Below are positions 13,298 to 21,205 of a DNA stretch of 39,275 bases, piece after piece. Source of the DNA: DATDUW01 sp035290185 (GTDB lineage: Bacteria; Patescibacteriota; Patescibacteriia; UBA9934; GWF2-40-263); assembly GCA_035290185.1 (NCBI GenBank), contig DATDUW010000033.1, forward strand, positions 1-39,275, written 5' to 3'. The notes under the pieces are model-generated. The model was not told the origin of the DNA and did no database searches. It was given only the letters and a program-made list of their open reading frames with translations. A program made the position numbers and the translations under genes. The stretch's first letter is position 1. The number at the start of each line of letters is the position of its first letter.

Positions 13298-14154
13298 GTA
13301 TGAAACCAGCCCTGGGCCGTGGGCTCAGTTCTCTCATTCCACAGAAGGCGTCGGATTCGCTTGAACCGAATCCCGTCGCCGGGTCCCTTTTGGAGATTCC
13401 CGTTGAGGCTATTCAGCCGAATTCCCGTCAACCACGTCTTGTTTTTGAGGCGGATGAATTAGAGGCATTGGCGGATTCTGTGCGAATCCACGGCATCCTC
13501 ATGCCGTTGGTCGTGCGTAAGGTGGAGAGAGGATATGAACTGATTGCAGGCGAGCGGCGTTTGCGTGCGGCAAAACTCGCAGGCTTGGAAACGGTTCCGG
13601 CGGTTTTGCGCGACGCAGACGAAAAACAACGACTCGAGCTTGCCTTGATTGAGAACGTCCAGCGGCAGGATCTGAATGCTGTTGAAGAGGCAGAAGCGTA
13701 CCGCGCCCTGGTTGGAGAATTTGGGTTGACGCAGGAAGAGGTCGCCAAACGGATGGGGAAGAGCCGGTCGGAGATTGCGAACACACTCCGTCTTCTGGAC
13801 CTGCCGAACGAAATGCGACAAGCGGTTGCGGAAAGAAAGATCTCAAAGAGTCATGCCCGCACGCTCCTTTCCGAACCAGACGCGGAGAAGCGTGCCGTGC
13901 TTTTTTCCGCCATGCTGCGAGGCGAACTCACGGTGCGCGGAGCGGAAAAAGTTGCGGCCACGTCCAAGCGGCATTCTGTCCGTTTGCCCCGCCAGCCGCT
14001 TGACCCGAATCTTGCCGATCACGAGAAGCGTTTACGCGAACGGTTTGGAACCATGGTTCGTCTCCGCGAACGCGGCGGAACTGGAAGTGTGGAGATTTTT
14101 TTCTACGCAAAAGAAGATTTAGCGGAGCTCTTGCGGAAATTGGAGGGAGGATAG
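13294..14154 (+). CDS. parB: Chromosome partitioning CTPase/DNA-binding protein ParB (Spo0J)
   Basis: The protein has 286 residues. The N-terminal LGRGLSSLI is the ParA-contact peptide. The CTP-binding N-domain includes NSRQPR, GILMPLVVR and GERRLRAAK, followed by ENVQRQDL. The HTH that reads parS includes LTQEEVAKRMGKSRSEIANTLRLL, with the following helices. The C-terminal 60 residues would be the dimer domain. ATG 13294 overlaps the parA TGA by four bases. I looked for a parS-like TGTTTCACGTGAAACA sequence in the window and did not see one. Gene pair order is as in most bacteria; no terminator is clear after the stop. Confidence 0.93.
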   Translation: MSMKPALGRGLSSLIPQKASDSLEPNPVAGSLLEIPVEAIQPNSRQPRLVFEADELEALADSVRIHGILMPLVVRKVERGYELIAGERRLRAAKLAGLETVPAVLRDADEKQRLELALIENVQRQDLNAVEEAEAYRALVGEFGLTQEEVAKRMGKSRSEIANTLRLLDLPNEMRQAVAERKISKSHARTLLSEPDAEKRAVLFSAMLRGELTVRGAEKVAATSKRHSVRLPRQPLDPNLADHEKRLRERFGTMVRLRERGGTGSVEIFFYAKEDLAELLRKLEGG

Positions 14155-14223
14155 GGTTTTGTCTTTCATTTTCGCTGGGCGGAAAATAATGTCCTTGTTT
14201 TAAAACCATTCATTCTGTGTCTT

Positions 14224-15141
14224 ATGTCTAGAGAAGATTCCATGAGGGTAAAGCAAACATTACAAGGTGAGGCGGCAAAAATTGAAAACCGTATCAACAG
14301 TTTTGAAGCGAAGGATCGACCATTTTTGTTTTCAGAAGTTCAAAAACAAATTGATGGTTTAAATCGTGAATTACAAGGTCTAAAACAAAAGAGAGGAGAG
14401 AGCGGATTTAATCTTCATATTAATGGCAGCGAAATTCCTGCCGAAGAAGCAGAGGTAGACGCTCTCCTTTTGGCGCAAACTGAAAAAATTCAAGAATTGA
14501 GTCGCCGAGTGGAATCGGCTGAAAAGGAACAGAGGAATTTACGTGAAAAAAAATTGGCTGAATGGAAAGAGGGGGGTCTCCCCGATGCTGTTATTCTGGC
14601 CTATTCGGAGGAAGGAGAAGGGGAAAGGCTCTCTTTGAAAGATGAAATAACCAGAGTTCTTGATACCCAAATTCGTCATGATCGTATTGCACAAGCAGAG
14701 GCATCGAACCTGGCTGTCGTGCAAAAAATGAGAGAATCAGGAGCAGGATTACCTGGGGAAAAATTGATCGATTTGTTTCGTCAATTAAAAATTGTCCCTC
14801 TTCCGTTTTTTGGAGGAGAGTTTCCGCACGTCTATCTTCCAGAGTCAGCCCAAGAAGCGACCCTTGGCGCAATAGGTCCTGGAGGAGACACCCGCTTGAA
14901 AGATCCCTCTGTACTTGAACAGCTCGTTTCTTTTTATGAAAAAGCAAAGAAACTGCCAAATAGTGAGGGTTTACCCAGTCTCCCTCGTTTAGATCTTACT
15001 GATGTAGACGGAAAGAGCTATACAAAAACATATCCATCACCAGCTTTGAACGATCAGAGGGGGGTTCATTCCCAACGAAAATTTGAGGAGGTTCAAATGT
15101 TAGAACAACAGAAGAAATTGATTGCAGGGTTCAAAAAATGA
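14224..15141 (+). CDS. Hypothetical coiled-coil protein
   Basis: This 305-residue soluble protein has no family I recognise. Residues about 8-115 are rich in Glu, Lys, Gln and Leu with heptad-like spacing (FSEVQKQIDGLNRELQG, IQELSRRVESAEKEQRN) and should form coiled coils. The centre (about 180-225) is more globular (LIDLFRQLKIVPLPFFGGEF). The tail is polar. Base composition looks more AT-rich than parB and rel on either side. The next small gene starts 7 bases after its stop, suggesting a two-gene unit. ATG 14224 has no clear Shine-Dalgarno. Confidence 0.65.
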   Translation: MSREDSMRVKQTLQGEAAKIENRINSFEAKDRPFLFSEVQKQIDGLNRELQGLKQKRGESGFNLHINGSEIPAEEAEVDALLLAQTEKIQELSRRVESAEKEQRNLREKKLAEWKEGGLPDAVILAYSEEGEGERLSLKDEITRVLDTQIRHDRIAQAEASNLAVVQKMRESGAGLPGEKLIDLFRQLKIVPLPFFGGEFPHVYLPESAQEATLGAIGPGGDTRLKDPSVLEQLVSFYEKAKKLPNSEGLPSLPRLDLTDVDGKSYTKTYPSPALNDQRGVHSQRKFEEVQMLEQQKKLIAGFKK

Positions 15142-15148
15142 ACATTTT

Positions 15149-15352
15149 ATGCAACTGCCAACACAACGGGGAGACAAAATAGGGAATTTACCTGATCCAG
15201 TCTTGACTGAAATTCAGGGGGACATCAAAAACGTTCGGGGTGTTTTTCAGAAGATTAAAGAGCTTTTTTTGGTTCGAAAAACAAAGAACAAACAGAGAGA
15301 AATCAAAACCGTTCGTGAGCAGATTGCCGATCTCTATCAGAAGAAACAATGA
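15149..15352 (+). CDS. Small basic hypothetical protein
   Basis: The protein has 67 residues and begins at ATG 15149, 7 bases after the upstream coiled-coil gene. It is helical and Lys-rich in the second half (KIKELFLVRKTKNKQREIK), with a repeat of I/V/L at coiled-coil spacing. No family is recognised. Its composition matches the gene before it. It may act with that protein. It converges on rel with a 14-base gap and no evident terminator. Confidence 0.5.
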   Translation: MQLPTQRGDKIGNLPDPVLTEIQGDIKNVRGVFQKIKELFLVRKTKNKQREIKTVREQIADLYQKKQ

Positions 15353-15366
15353 GGAGAAATTTTCAT

Positions 15367-16857
15367 TTATTTCCGTTTTGACGTGGGCAGCATGTGACTG
15401 AACCATTGGCGCATTGTGTGTTTTGTTTTATCGCGGATTTTGGAACGGGCGTGGTTGGTTTTGGCAAATTTGAGCCAGTCTGGGTTCGGCCCCTTTCGAT
15501 TTTTATCCGTGATGATTTCCACAATGTCGTTTGATTGCAGCGGTGTATCCAGGTTGACGATTTGGTCATTGACCCGTGCGGATGAACACTTGTCGCCGAT
15601 TTCGGTGTGGATGGCATAGGCGAAATCCACGGGTGTCGCCCCTTCCGGAAGGTCGAGGACATCTCCTTGTGGAGTAAAGATGAAGATGCGGTCCTTAAAG
15701 ACGTCGATTTTGAGGGCTTCAAGCTGTTCTAGGAAGTCTTTTTTGTTTGCGAGTTCTTTTTGAATAGCGACCAGTTCTTCCATCCAGCGCAGGTTTTTGG
15801 CCGGGGAAAGACCCGGTTCCTTGTACCGCCAGTGGGCAGCCACGCCGAATTCCGCCAGTTCGTGCATTTCCCGGGTGCGAATTTGGAATTCGACGACTTC
15901 CCCTTGGCTTAAGAAGACCGTTGTGTGCAACGACTGGTAGCCATTGGGTTTAGGTTGGGCAATATAATCTTTGATGCGGTTTGGAACAGGCGTCCAGTGT
16001 TTATGGACGAGCCCTAGGACAAGATAACAATCCTCGACATCTTCCACAACGACCCGCACAGCAATGAGGTCGAAGATTTTTGAAAGGTCGTTTTGATAGC
16101 GCTGGAGTTTGCGATAGAGACTGTAAAGCCGTTTCACACGGCCGTGGACGCCGGCTTCCATAATGTTGGCTTCGCGCAGAAATCCTTCTACCCGTTCGAT
16201 GAGCGCGGAGATGGACGCTCCCCGTTCCCGCACTTTTGTGTCCATGATCTGTTTCATCCAGTCATATTCTTTTGGATGGAGATGCTTGAACGCGAGGTCT
16301 TCAAATTCCCCTTTCATTTCTCCCATGCCGAGCCGATTGGCAATAGGTGCGTAAATTTCAAGCGTTTCGCGCGCAATGCGTTCTTGCTTGTGCTGGGGCA
16401 TGGCATAGAGCGTGTGGAGGTTGTGGAGTCGGTCCGCGAACTTGATGAAGATGACGCGGACATCGCTGGCCATGGCAAGAAACATCTTCCGGAGATTCTC
16501 TACGTACCGGTCCACGCCGCGATAGACCACTTTTTTTAGCTTCGTGACGCCATCGACCAAGGAGGCGACGTCGTCTCCGAATTCCTTACGGACGTCGTCC
16601 AAATCAAGGCCGGAGTCCTCGACCGCATCGTGCAAGAGTCCGGCTGCCACAACATTGAGATTCAGTCCCATTTGGGCTAGCGTATAGGCGGCAGCAAGAG
16701 GGTGCGTAATATACGCCTCTTCAGTCAGACGTTTTTCCCCCCGATGGGCTTCTTCAGCAACAGCATAAGCCCGCCGGATGAGATCCAGGTCCGGATTTTT
16801 GTAGTTGCGTTCAACAAGAATGAGGAGTTCTTCAAAGGTCGGGGCCGTTTGGGGCAT
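15367..16857 (-). CDS. rel: Bifunctional (p)ppGpp synthetase/hydrolase (RelA/SpoT family), short form
   Basis: This 496-residue enzyme makes and degrades the stringent-response alarmone. The HD hydrolase domain shows THPLA (H52) and LLHDAVEDSG (H76-D77). The synthetase domain has RVKRLYSLYRK, FDLIAVRVVVED and PNRIKDYIAQPKPNGYQSLH; RIKD is the RxKD form found in bifunctional Rel/SpoT enzymes (RelA-only enzymes have ExDD). VVEFQIRTREMHE retains the catalytic glutamate. A TGS domain (DRIFIFTPQGDVLDLPEGAT) is followed by only ~60 residues. The helical, zinc-finger and ACT regulatory domains of ~730-residue enzymes are missing. ATG 16857 is chosen over GTG 16869. No promoter could be assigned with confidence. 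Confidence 0.92.
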   Translation of the reverse strand: MPQTAPTFEELLILVERNYKNPDLDLIRRAYAVAEEAHRGEKRLTEEAYITHPLAAAYTLAQMGLNLNVVAAGLLHDAVEDSGLDLDDVRKEFGDDVASLVDGVTKLKKVVYRGVDRYVENLRKMFLAMASDVRVIFIKFADRLHNLHTLYAMPQHKQERIARETLEIYAPIANRLGMGEMKGEFEDLAFKHLHPKEYDWMKQIMDTKVRERGASISALIERVEGFLREANIMEAGVHGRVKRLYSLYRKLQRYQNDLSKIFDLIAVRVVVEDVEDCYLVLGLVHKHWTPVPNRIKDYIAQPKPNGYQSLHTTVFLSQGEVVEFQIRTREMHELAEFGVAAHWRYKEPGLSPAKNLRWMEELVAIQKELANKKDFLEQLEALKIDVFKDRIFIFTPQGDVLDLPEGATPVDFAYAIHTEIGDKCSSARVNDQIVNLDTPLQSNDIVEIITDKNRKGPNPDWLKFAKTNHARSKIRDKTKHTMRQWFSHMLPTSKRK

Positions 16858-16958
16858 AGGACAGAACACGGATTCACATCCGATTTTTTGAACAGGAGTC
16901 CTTCGTCAACGTAATGCCAAACGGCTTGATTGTAAAGGCGTTCGACAGGGAACGCGGG

Positions 16959-16987
16959 TTGAATATTTTCTTTTTTTTCGCTATGGT
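16959..16987 (+). promoter_or_regulatory. Promoter of the 17006 gene
   Basis: TTGAAT (16959-16964), 17 bases, TATGGT (16982-16987). The ATG follows 18 bases after the -10 box, giving a ~12-base leader. Confidence 0.5.
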
Positions 16988-17005
16988 TCAACAAACAAAT
17001 TCTTT

Positions 17006-18271
17006 ATGTCTTTTTTTAGGGAAGAATTACCGAGAGATCTCTTGAGAAAAGAAGCGCAGGGGCGCAAAAGAGCTCTTGAGAGTGAAAAGAGTGTGGGGGT
17101 GGCTGCCGTGCGGCAAAAGAGGCGGAGTGGGGAAATAACAGAGATCGAAGCAAGACGAGGAATTGTAGAAGCAAGACGGAACGCAGAGGCAAGGGCCGCG
17201 GAGGCCGAACAACATCAGAGGGAAGGGGATCGTTTTTCTGTGGAGGATGTTTTCATTTTTTCTCCTCCATTGGAGAGTGCCCGTTGTGGGGATCTTTTAA
17301 CGGTTGAATGGCAAACGGATGGTGGTGATGCGAAATCTCTTCAGGACATTGTCGGCGTCTCGGGCATTGAGATTCGTCTGGGGTCTCGAGGAGAAGGAAT
17401 TTTTTTTGATGCCTCGACCCATTCCGTCCGCATTCCTCCTGATTTTTGGTCAAAGGGGAAAGATCAGTCACGGATGCGATTTTTGATTGATCAATTGGTT
17501 TATGCCTCCTTAGACCAAGGCGAGTCGGTTGCAACCAAGAAGAGTGGAGAGGCGGCTCCGGGACCTTCCCGGGAGATGATTTCGAAAATAAAGGTAAGAA
17601 ATTCTACGCGCAGAATGTTGATGGAGTTCCTTCAGGGTGAACCTCCTGCTTGGCGTCTTGATTACGGTGACTTGGATCGGTTTAACCTTTTGAAAAAGCA
17701 ATACAGGGAATCGGCCAAAGCCGCGCGCGATATTTCCCTTTCCAGACGCAAAGCGGTTTGGACATCCGTGAGAGATCAAACGGGTTTTCCTTTGCCGGAA
17801 GCCATAGAACGTGAAAAAGCCTATGAGAGTCAATTTTTGGAAAACGAAGAAGCCTTCCTCCGCGAGACCGAAGGGATCACACGTACCAGCGAACTCATTC
17901 ATCTACGTCGATTAAAAAGAGAGATTCAATGGAGTGACAGGTGGTGGGATAAACCGGCACGGGCAGGTCTTGAAACAACGGAGAGAATAACAAACCAGGG
18001 ATTGGGAACGGTTTTGGAAATGATAGCCCTTCCATTTTTTGCTCTCGCCGGTGCGACAAAATTCCTTTTGGGTCAGGCAGCAAATTTGACGGATAGTCTC
18101 CTCGCCGGTCTCCAGGATTTTTTTCAGGATTTTGCAACCGGCAAATATGGCATAAAATGGCTTACCCCGGCTTTCAAATGGCTGAAGGGGAAGTCCTTGG
18201 CCGAAGAAAAGGCGGAACGAAAAAAGGCTGAAAATGAGGCGGTGTCTAAAAATGTAAAAAAAGCAGGCTAG
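17006..18271 (+). CDS. Hypothetical protein with coiled-coil N-terminus and C-terminal membrane segment
   Basis: The protein has 421 residues and no recognised family. Residues 1-75 are strongly charged and Ala/Arg/Glu-rich (IVEARRNAEARAAEAEQHQR) and should be a coiled coil. Residues about 78-175 look globular (DVFIFSPPLESARCGDLLTVEW). A second charged helical region spans about 190-320. One or two hydrophobic stretches (about 335-365, LEMIALPFFALAGATKFLLG) could insert in the membrane. The tail is Lys/Glu-rich. It ends 5 bases before the convergent topA gene. Confidence 0.6.
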   Translation: MSFFREELPRDLLRKEAQGRKRALESEKSVGVAAVRQKRRSGEITEIEARRGIVEARRNAEARAAEAEQHQREGDRFSVEDVFIFSPPLESARCGDLLTVEWQTDGGDAKSLQDIVGVSGIEIRLGSRGEGIFFDASTHSVRIPPDFWSKGKDQSRMRFLIDQLVYASLDQGESVATKKSGEAAPGPSREMISKIKVRNSTRRMLMEFLQGEPPAWRLDYGDLDRFNLLKKQYRESAKAARDISLSRRKAVWTSVRDQTGFPLPEAIEREKAYESQFLENEEAFLRETEGITRTSELIHLRRLKREIQWSDRWWDKPARAGLETTERITNQGLGTVLEMIALPFFALAGATKFLLGQAANLTDSLLAGLQDFFQDFATGKYGIKWLTPAFKWLKGKSLAEEKAERKKAENEAVSKNVKKAG

Positions 18272-18276
18272 GGAAA

Positions 18277-20502
18277 TTATTCAGGGGTTTCCGGGGTTCG
18301 CTTGAACGGGCACTCCTTGGAGGAACACCCAATAATGCCTTTTGCCTGGAAGACGAGCAGACTTTCGCAGGTTGGACATTTTTCCCCTGTCGGTTTCTGC
18401 CAGACGGCAAAATCGCAGGCAGGATATTGGTTGCAGCCGAAAAAAGTGCGTCGCTGGCGGGTTCGTTTTTCAACGAGTTCACCTTTTCCGCATTGAGGAC
18501 AGGCGACATCGATTTTTTTATCCAAAGATTTGATGGTCTTACAGTCAGGATAGCGTGAACAGGAAAGAAAAAGGCCGTAGCGCCCCTGTTTCATCATCAT
18601 GGGTGCCTGGCAGGTTGGGCAGATTTCGTTTGTGACCGGCAGCTCGGCAGGCTTGTTTGAACCGTCTTGAGCCACCGGTTTCGTATTTTTGCATCCCGGG
18701 TAGCCCGTGCAAGCCAGAAACTTTCCAAACCTTCCTGTTTTCACCACCATGGGCGCGTTGCATTTATCACAGACAATATCGGTCGGTTCATCTTCGGGTT
18801 TGGACGTGATGACCGTCTTTTCTTTTTCCTTGAGCGTGGCAGCAAACGGTTCGTAAAAGGATCGGATGACCGGAACCCAGGGCGTTTTGCCTTCGGCTAC
18901 CTCGTCGAGCTGGTCTTCCATGCGAGCGGTGAAAGCGTAGTCCACGATGGAGGGGAAATGTTCAACCAGAAGGTCGTTGACGGTATAGGCAATGGCACCG
19001 GGAAAGAGTCGTTTGTCTTCATCCCGTTCCACATAGCCCCGATCCAGAATCGTGGCAATGGTCGGGGCGTAGGTGGACGGCCGGCCGATGCCGTACTCTT
19101 CAAGGGTCTTAACGAGCGTGGCATCAGAGTAGCGCGGGGAGGGTTCTGTCTCATGGCGCTTGGGTTCTATACTGATTAAAGAGACAATGTCTCCTTTGGC
19201 AAGCGGAGGTAGGATCGAATCTTTTTGTCGTTCCGGATATACGCGTAAGAAGCCGTCAAAGCGCCGGACGGATCCAGTTGCTCGGAAAGTATGTTGGTTC
19301 GCTTCGAGGTCTGCTGTGGTTGCATCGAACGTCGCATCCGGAAGCTGCGAAGCAACCGCGCGGCGCCACACGAGGTCGTAGAGTTTCCATTGGCCAGGCT
19401 CCAGAGATGCTTTAAGATCTTCTGGTTGGCGACGCACGTCCGTGGGACGAATCGCTTCGTGCGCTTCTTGCGCCCCTTTGGATTTTGTTTTATAGCGGCG
19501 CGGTTCGGCGGACCCATACTCTTTTCCGAAAGTATTCGACGCCATGTCCGCAGCTTCACGCAAAAATAGGTCGGAAAGGTTGACCGAGTCCGTACGCATG
19601 TAGGTGATAAGGGCTACAGACCCTTCGCCGGGAAGGTCGACCCCTTCATAGAGCTGTTGAGCAAGGCGCATTGTCTGGTGTGCACTTAGACCCAGGCGGG
19701 TGTTGGCTTCCTGCTGGAGAGTGGAGGTGGTGAAGGGAGGAGCAGGGGATCGATGGGTTGTTTTTTGAACAACTTCAGCCACAGAAAAGGAAGCCCCCTG
19801 GACCGCGGAGACAATGGCGCGGGCTTCCTCGCCGGTTTTGATATCCAGTTTTTCAATTTTTTTTCCATCGCGCGCAAACAGTTTGGCCGAGAACTCCGTT
19901 TTCTCTTTTGTAAAAAGACCTTCGACGGTCCAGTATTCTTCCGGTTTAAAGGCGTCGCGTTCTCGCTCACGTTCGACCACGAAACGTACGGCCACGGATT
20001 GTACGCGTCCGGCCGAAAGTCCGCGTTGGACCTTGCGCCACAAGAACGGCGAAAGTTCATAGCCAACAAGTCGATCCAGGATGCGCCGCGCTTGCTGCGC
20101 GTCCACCAGTCGAAGATCGAGTTCTCGCGGATGTTGCAGGGCCTCCTCCACTGCCCGCTTCGTAATTTCATGAAAAGCAATGCGCTTGCCTTCTTCCGGC
20201 GGAATGCCGAGCAGGGTTGCCAGATGCCAGGAAATAGCTTCTCCTTCGCGGTCTTCATCCGTGGCGAAGATGATGTCGTCCGCTTTTTTTGCCGCTTCCT
20301 TAAGTTCTTTCACGCGTTTGGATTTATCGCGCGGAACAAGGTAGGACGGTTGGAAATCATGCTCCACGTCTACGCCGATTTTGCTTTTGGGCAGGTCGCG
20401 CACATGGCCGAAGGAGGAAAGGACGGTATAATCCTTTCCTAAGAATTTGGAAATAGTTTTTGCTTTCGTCGGGGATTCGACGATGACGAGATGTTTGGAC
20501 AT
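18277..20502 (-). CDS. topA: DNA topoisomerase I (type IA) with four C-terminal zinc ribbons
   Basis: This 741-residue enzyme relaxes negative supercoils. The TOPRIM domain has the catalytic glutamate in IVESPTKAK and the metal triad in TDEDREGEAISWH (D82, D84, E86). LSAGRVQSVAVR follows, and the nucleophile is Y301 in YMRTDSVNLS. Conserved EEYGIGRPSTYAPTI closes the core. The tail has four Cys4 ribbons: CDKC...GYPGC, CPTC...RYPDC, CPQC...QYPAC and a looser CPTC...CSSKEC. ATG 20502 gives the standard N-terminus. The gene converges on the ORFan ending at 18271 without an evident terminator. Confidence 0.95.
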   Translation of the reverse strand: MSKHLVIVESPTKAKTISKFLGKDYTVLSSFGHVRDLPKSKIGVDVEHDFQPSYLVPRDKSKRVKELKEAAKKADDIIFATDEDREGEAISWHLATLLGIPPEEGKRIAFHEITKRAVEEALQHPRELDLRLVDAQQARRILDRLVGYELSPFLWRKVQRGLSAGRVQSVAVRFVVERERERDAFKPEEYWTVEGLFTKEKTEFSAKLFARDGKKIEKLDIKTGEEARAIVSAVQGASFSVAEVVQKTTHRSPAPPFTTSTLQQEANTRLGLSAHQTMRLAQQLYEGVDLPGEGSVALITYMRTDSVNLSDLFLREAADMASNTFGKEYGSAEPRRYKTKSKGAQEAHEAIRPTDVRRQPEDLKASLEPGQWKLYDLVWRRAVASQLPDATFDATTADLEANQHTFRATGSVRRFDGFLRVYPERQKDSILPPLAKGDIVSLISIEPKRHETEPSPRYSDATLVKTLEEYGIGRPSTYAPTIATILDRGYVERDEDKRLFPGAIAYTVNDLLVEHFPSIVDYAFTARMEDQLDEVAEGKTPWVPVIRSFYEPFAATLKEKEKTVITSKPEDEPTDIVCDKCNAPMVVKTGRFGKFLACTGYPGCKNTKPVAQDGSNKPAELPVTNEICPTCQAPMMMKQGRYGLFLSCSRYPDCKTIKSLDKKIDVACPQCGKGELVEKRTRQRRTFFGCNQYPACDFAVWQKPTGEKCPTCESLLVFQAKGIIGCSSKECPFKRTPETPE

Positions 20503-20583
20503 GTATGGAAGATAATTGGCTTTGATAATGGACGATTAGAAAAAGGACGTCAAGGAAGAGGCGACAGGAAGAGGCGACAAAAA

Positions 20584-20612
20584 TTGACAGGCGTTGTCAA
20601 ATGGAATAGGAA
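20584..20612 (+). promoter_or_regulatory. Promoter with palindromic operator-like -35 region
   Basis: TTGACA (20584-20589), 17 bases, TAGGAA (20607-20612; poor). TTGACA-ggcgt-TGTCAA (20584-20600) is a perfect inverted repeat that includes the -35 box, so a dimeric repressor could sit here. It lies between topA (-) and the 20673 gene (+). Confidence 0.45.
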
Positions 20613-20672
20613 GGAGAGGACGTGTCAAGGAAGCTGGGCTGGAGCAAACCATTGGCGGAAGAGGAGGCGGTC

Positions 20673-21077
20673 ATGTTTGTTGTTTTAAAAATTCAGGATC
20701 CGTGGGTCAAGAGTTTTTTTCAATCCCCCCCGTTCCGAAAACACGAAGTTATGGGTTCATTGTTCGGAAGGTTCTGTGAGGCCATTCAAAAAGGGAGTTT
20801 TAATGGTGGGATTGGAAAGATCCCAGAATTTTTTGAAGAGATAAAAGATGTTCGTCTAGAGATGATGGATCCGAGCAACACAGATTACTTAGCTGTTGAG
20901 TTCGCTTCACTTAACGTCGGCGCGTGGGTCGATGGCTTGGCAGCCAAATTTGGAATATCACGGGCCGGCCTCTTCTCTCTCGTTCTTTCGAATTATCAGA
21001 GAAATCCCTATCCTTTAGAGATTCTCGAAGATATGAGAGTTCACCAGGAGAAAATGGGAAGAGGGAGGGTCTTCTGA
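20673..21077 (+). CDS. Hypothetical protein with strong Shine-Dalgarno; possible small DNA-binding domain
   Basis: The protein has 134 residues and no recognised family. ATG 20673 is preceded by GAGGAGG (20661-20667), one of the best Shine-Dalgarno sites in the window, so this start is preferred to GTG 20622. The N-terminus is FVVLKIQDPWVKSFF. Residues about 90-112 (WVDGLAAKFGISRAGLFSLVLS) have the spacing of a helix-turn-helix or ribbon-helix-helix C-terminal part, so DNA binding is possible. If so, the palindrome at 20584-20600 could be its own operator. A clear terminator follows. Confidence 0.6.
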   Translation: MFVVLKIQDPWVKSFFQSPPFRKHEVMGSLFGRFCEAIQKGSFNGGIGKIPEFFEEIKDVRLEMMDPSNTDYLAVEFASLNVGAWVDGLAAKFGISRAGLFSLVLSNYQRNPYPLEILEDMRVHQEKMGRGRVF

Positions 21078-21091
21078 AAAATATCGGTCTT

Positions 21092-21116
21092 GGGCGCCTT
21101 TCTCTGGCGCCTTTTT
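21092..21116 (+). terminator. Terminator upstream of typA
   Basis: GGCGCC (21093-21098) pairs with GGCGCC (21106-21111) around loop TTTCTCT, followed by TTTTT. It ends the 20673 transcript before the typA promoter. Confidence 0.8.
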
Positions 21117-21146
21117 CATTTCCCGTTAACATCCGTATCCGCCCCC

Positions 21147-21175
21147 TTGACCAGACTTCTTTTTTCCTTTATCCT
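21147..21175 (+). promoter_or_regulatory. Promoter of typA
   Basis: TTGACC (21147-21152), 17 bases, TATCCT (21170-21175). It predicts a leader of about 24 bases before ATG 21206. Confidence 0.6.
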
Positions 21176-21205
21176 TCGCGAGTATTTCGCCTATTGAAAC
21201 TCCGT

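Noticed and set aside
20924..21205. 94-residue N-terminal extension of TypA
   Set aside because: It spans the previous gene's end, a terminator and the typA promoter; homologues start at MKPETPIRN-like sequence.
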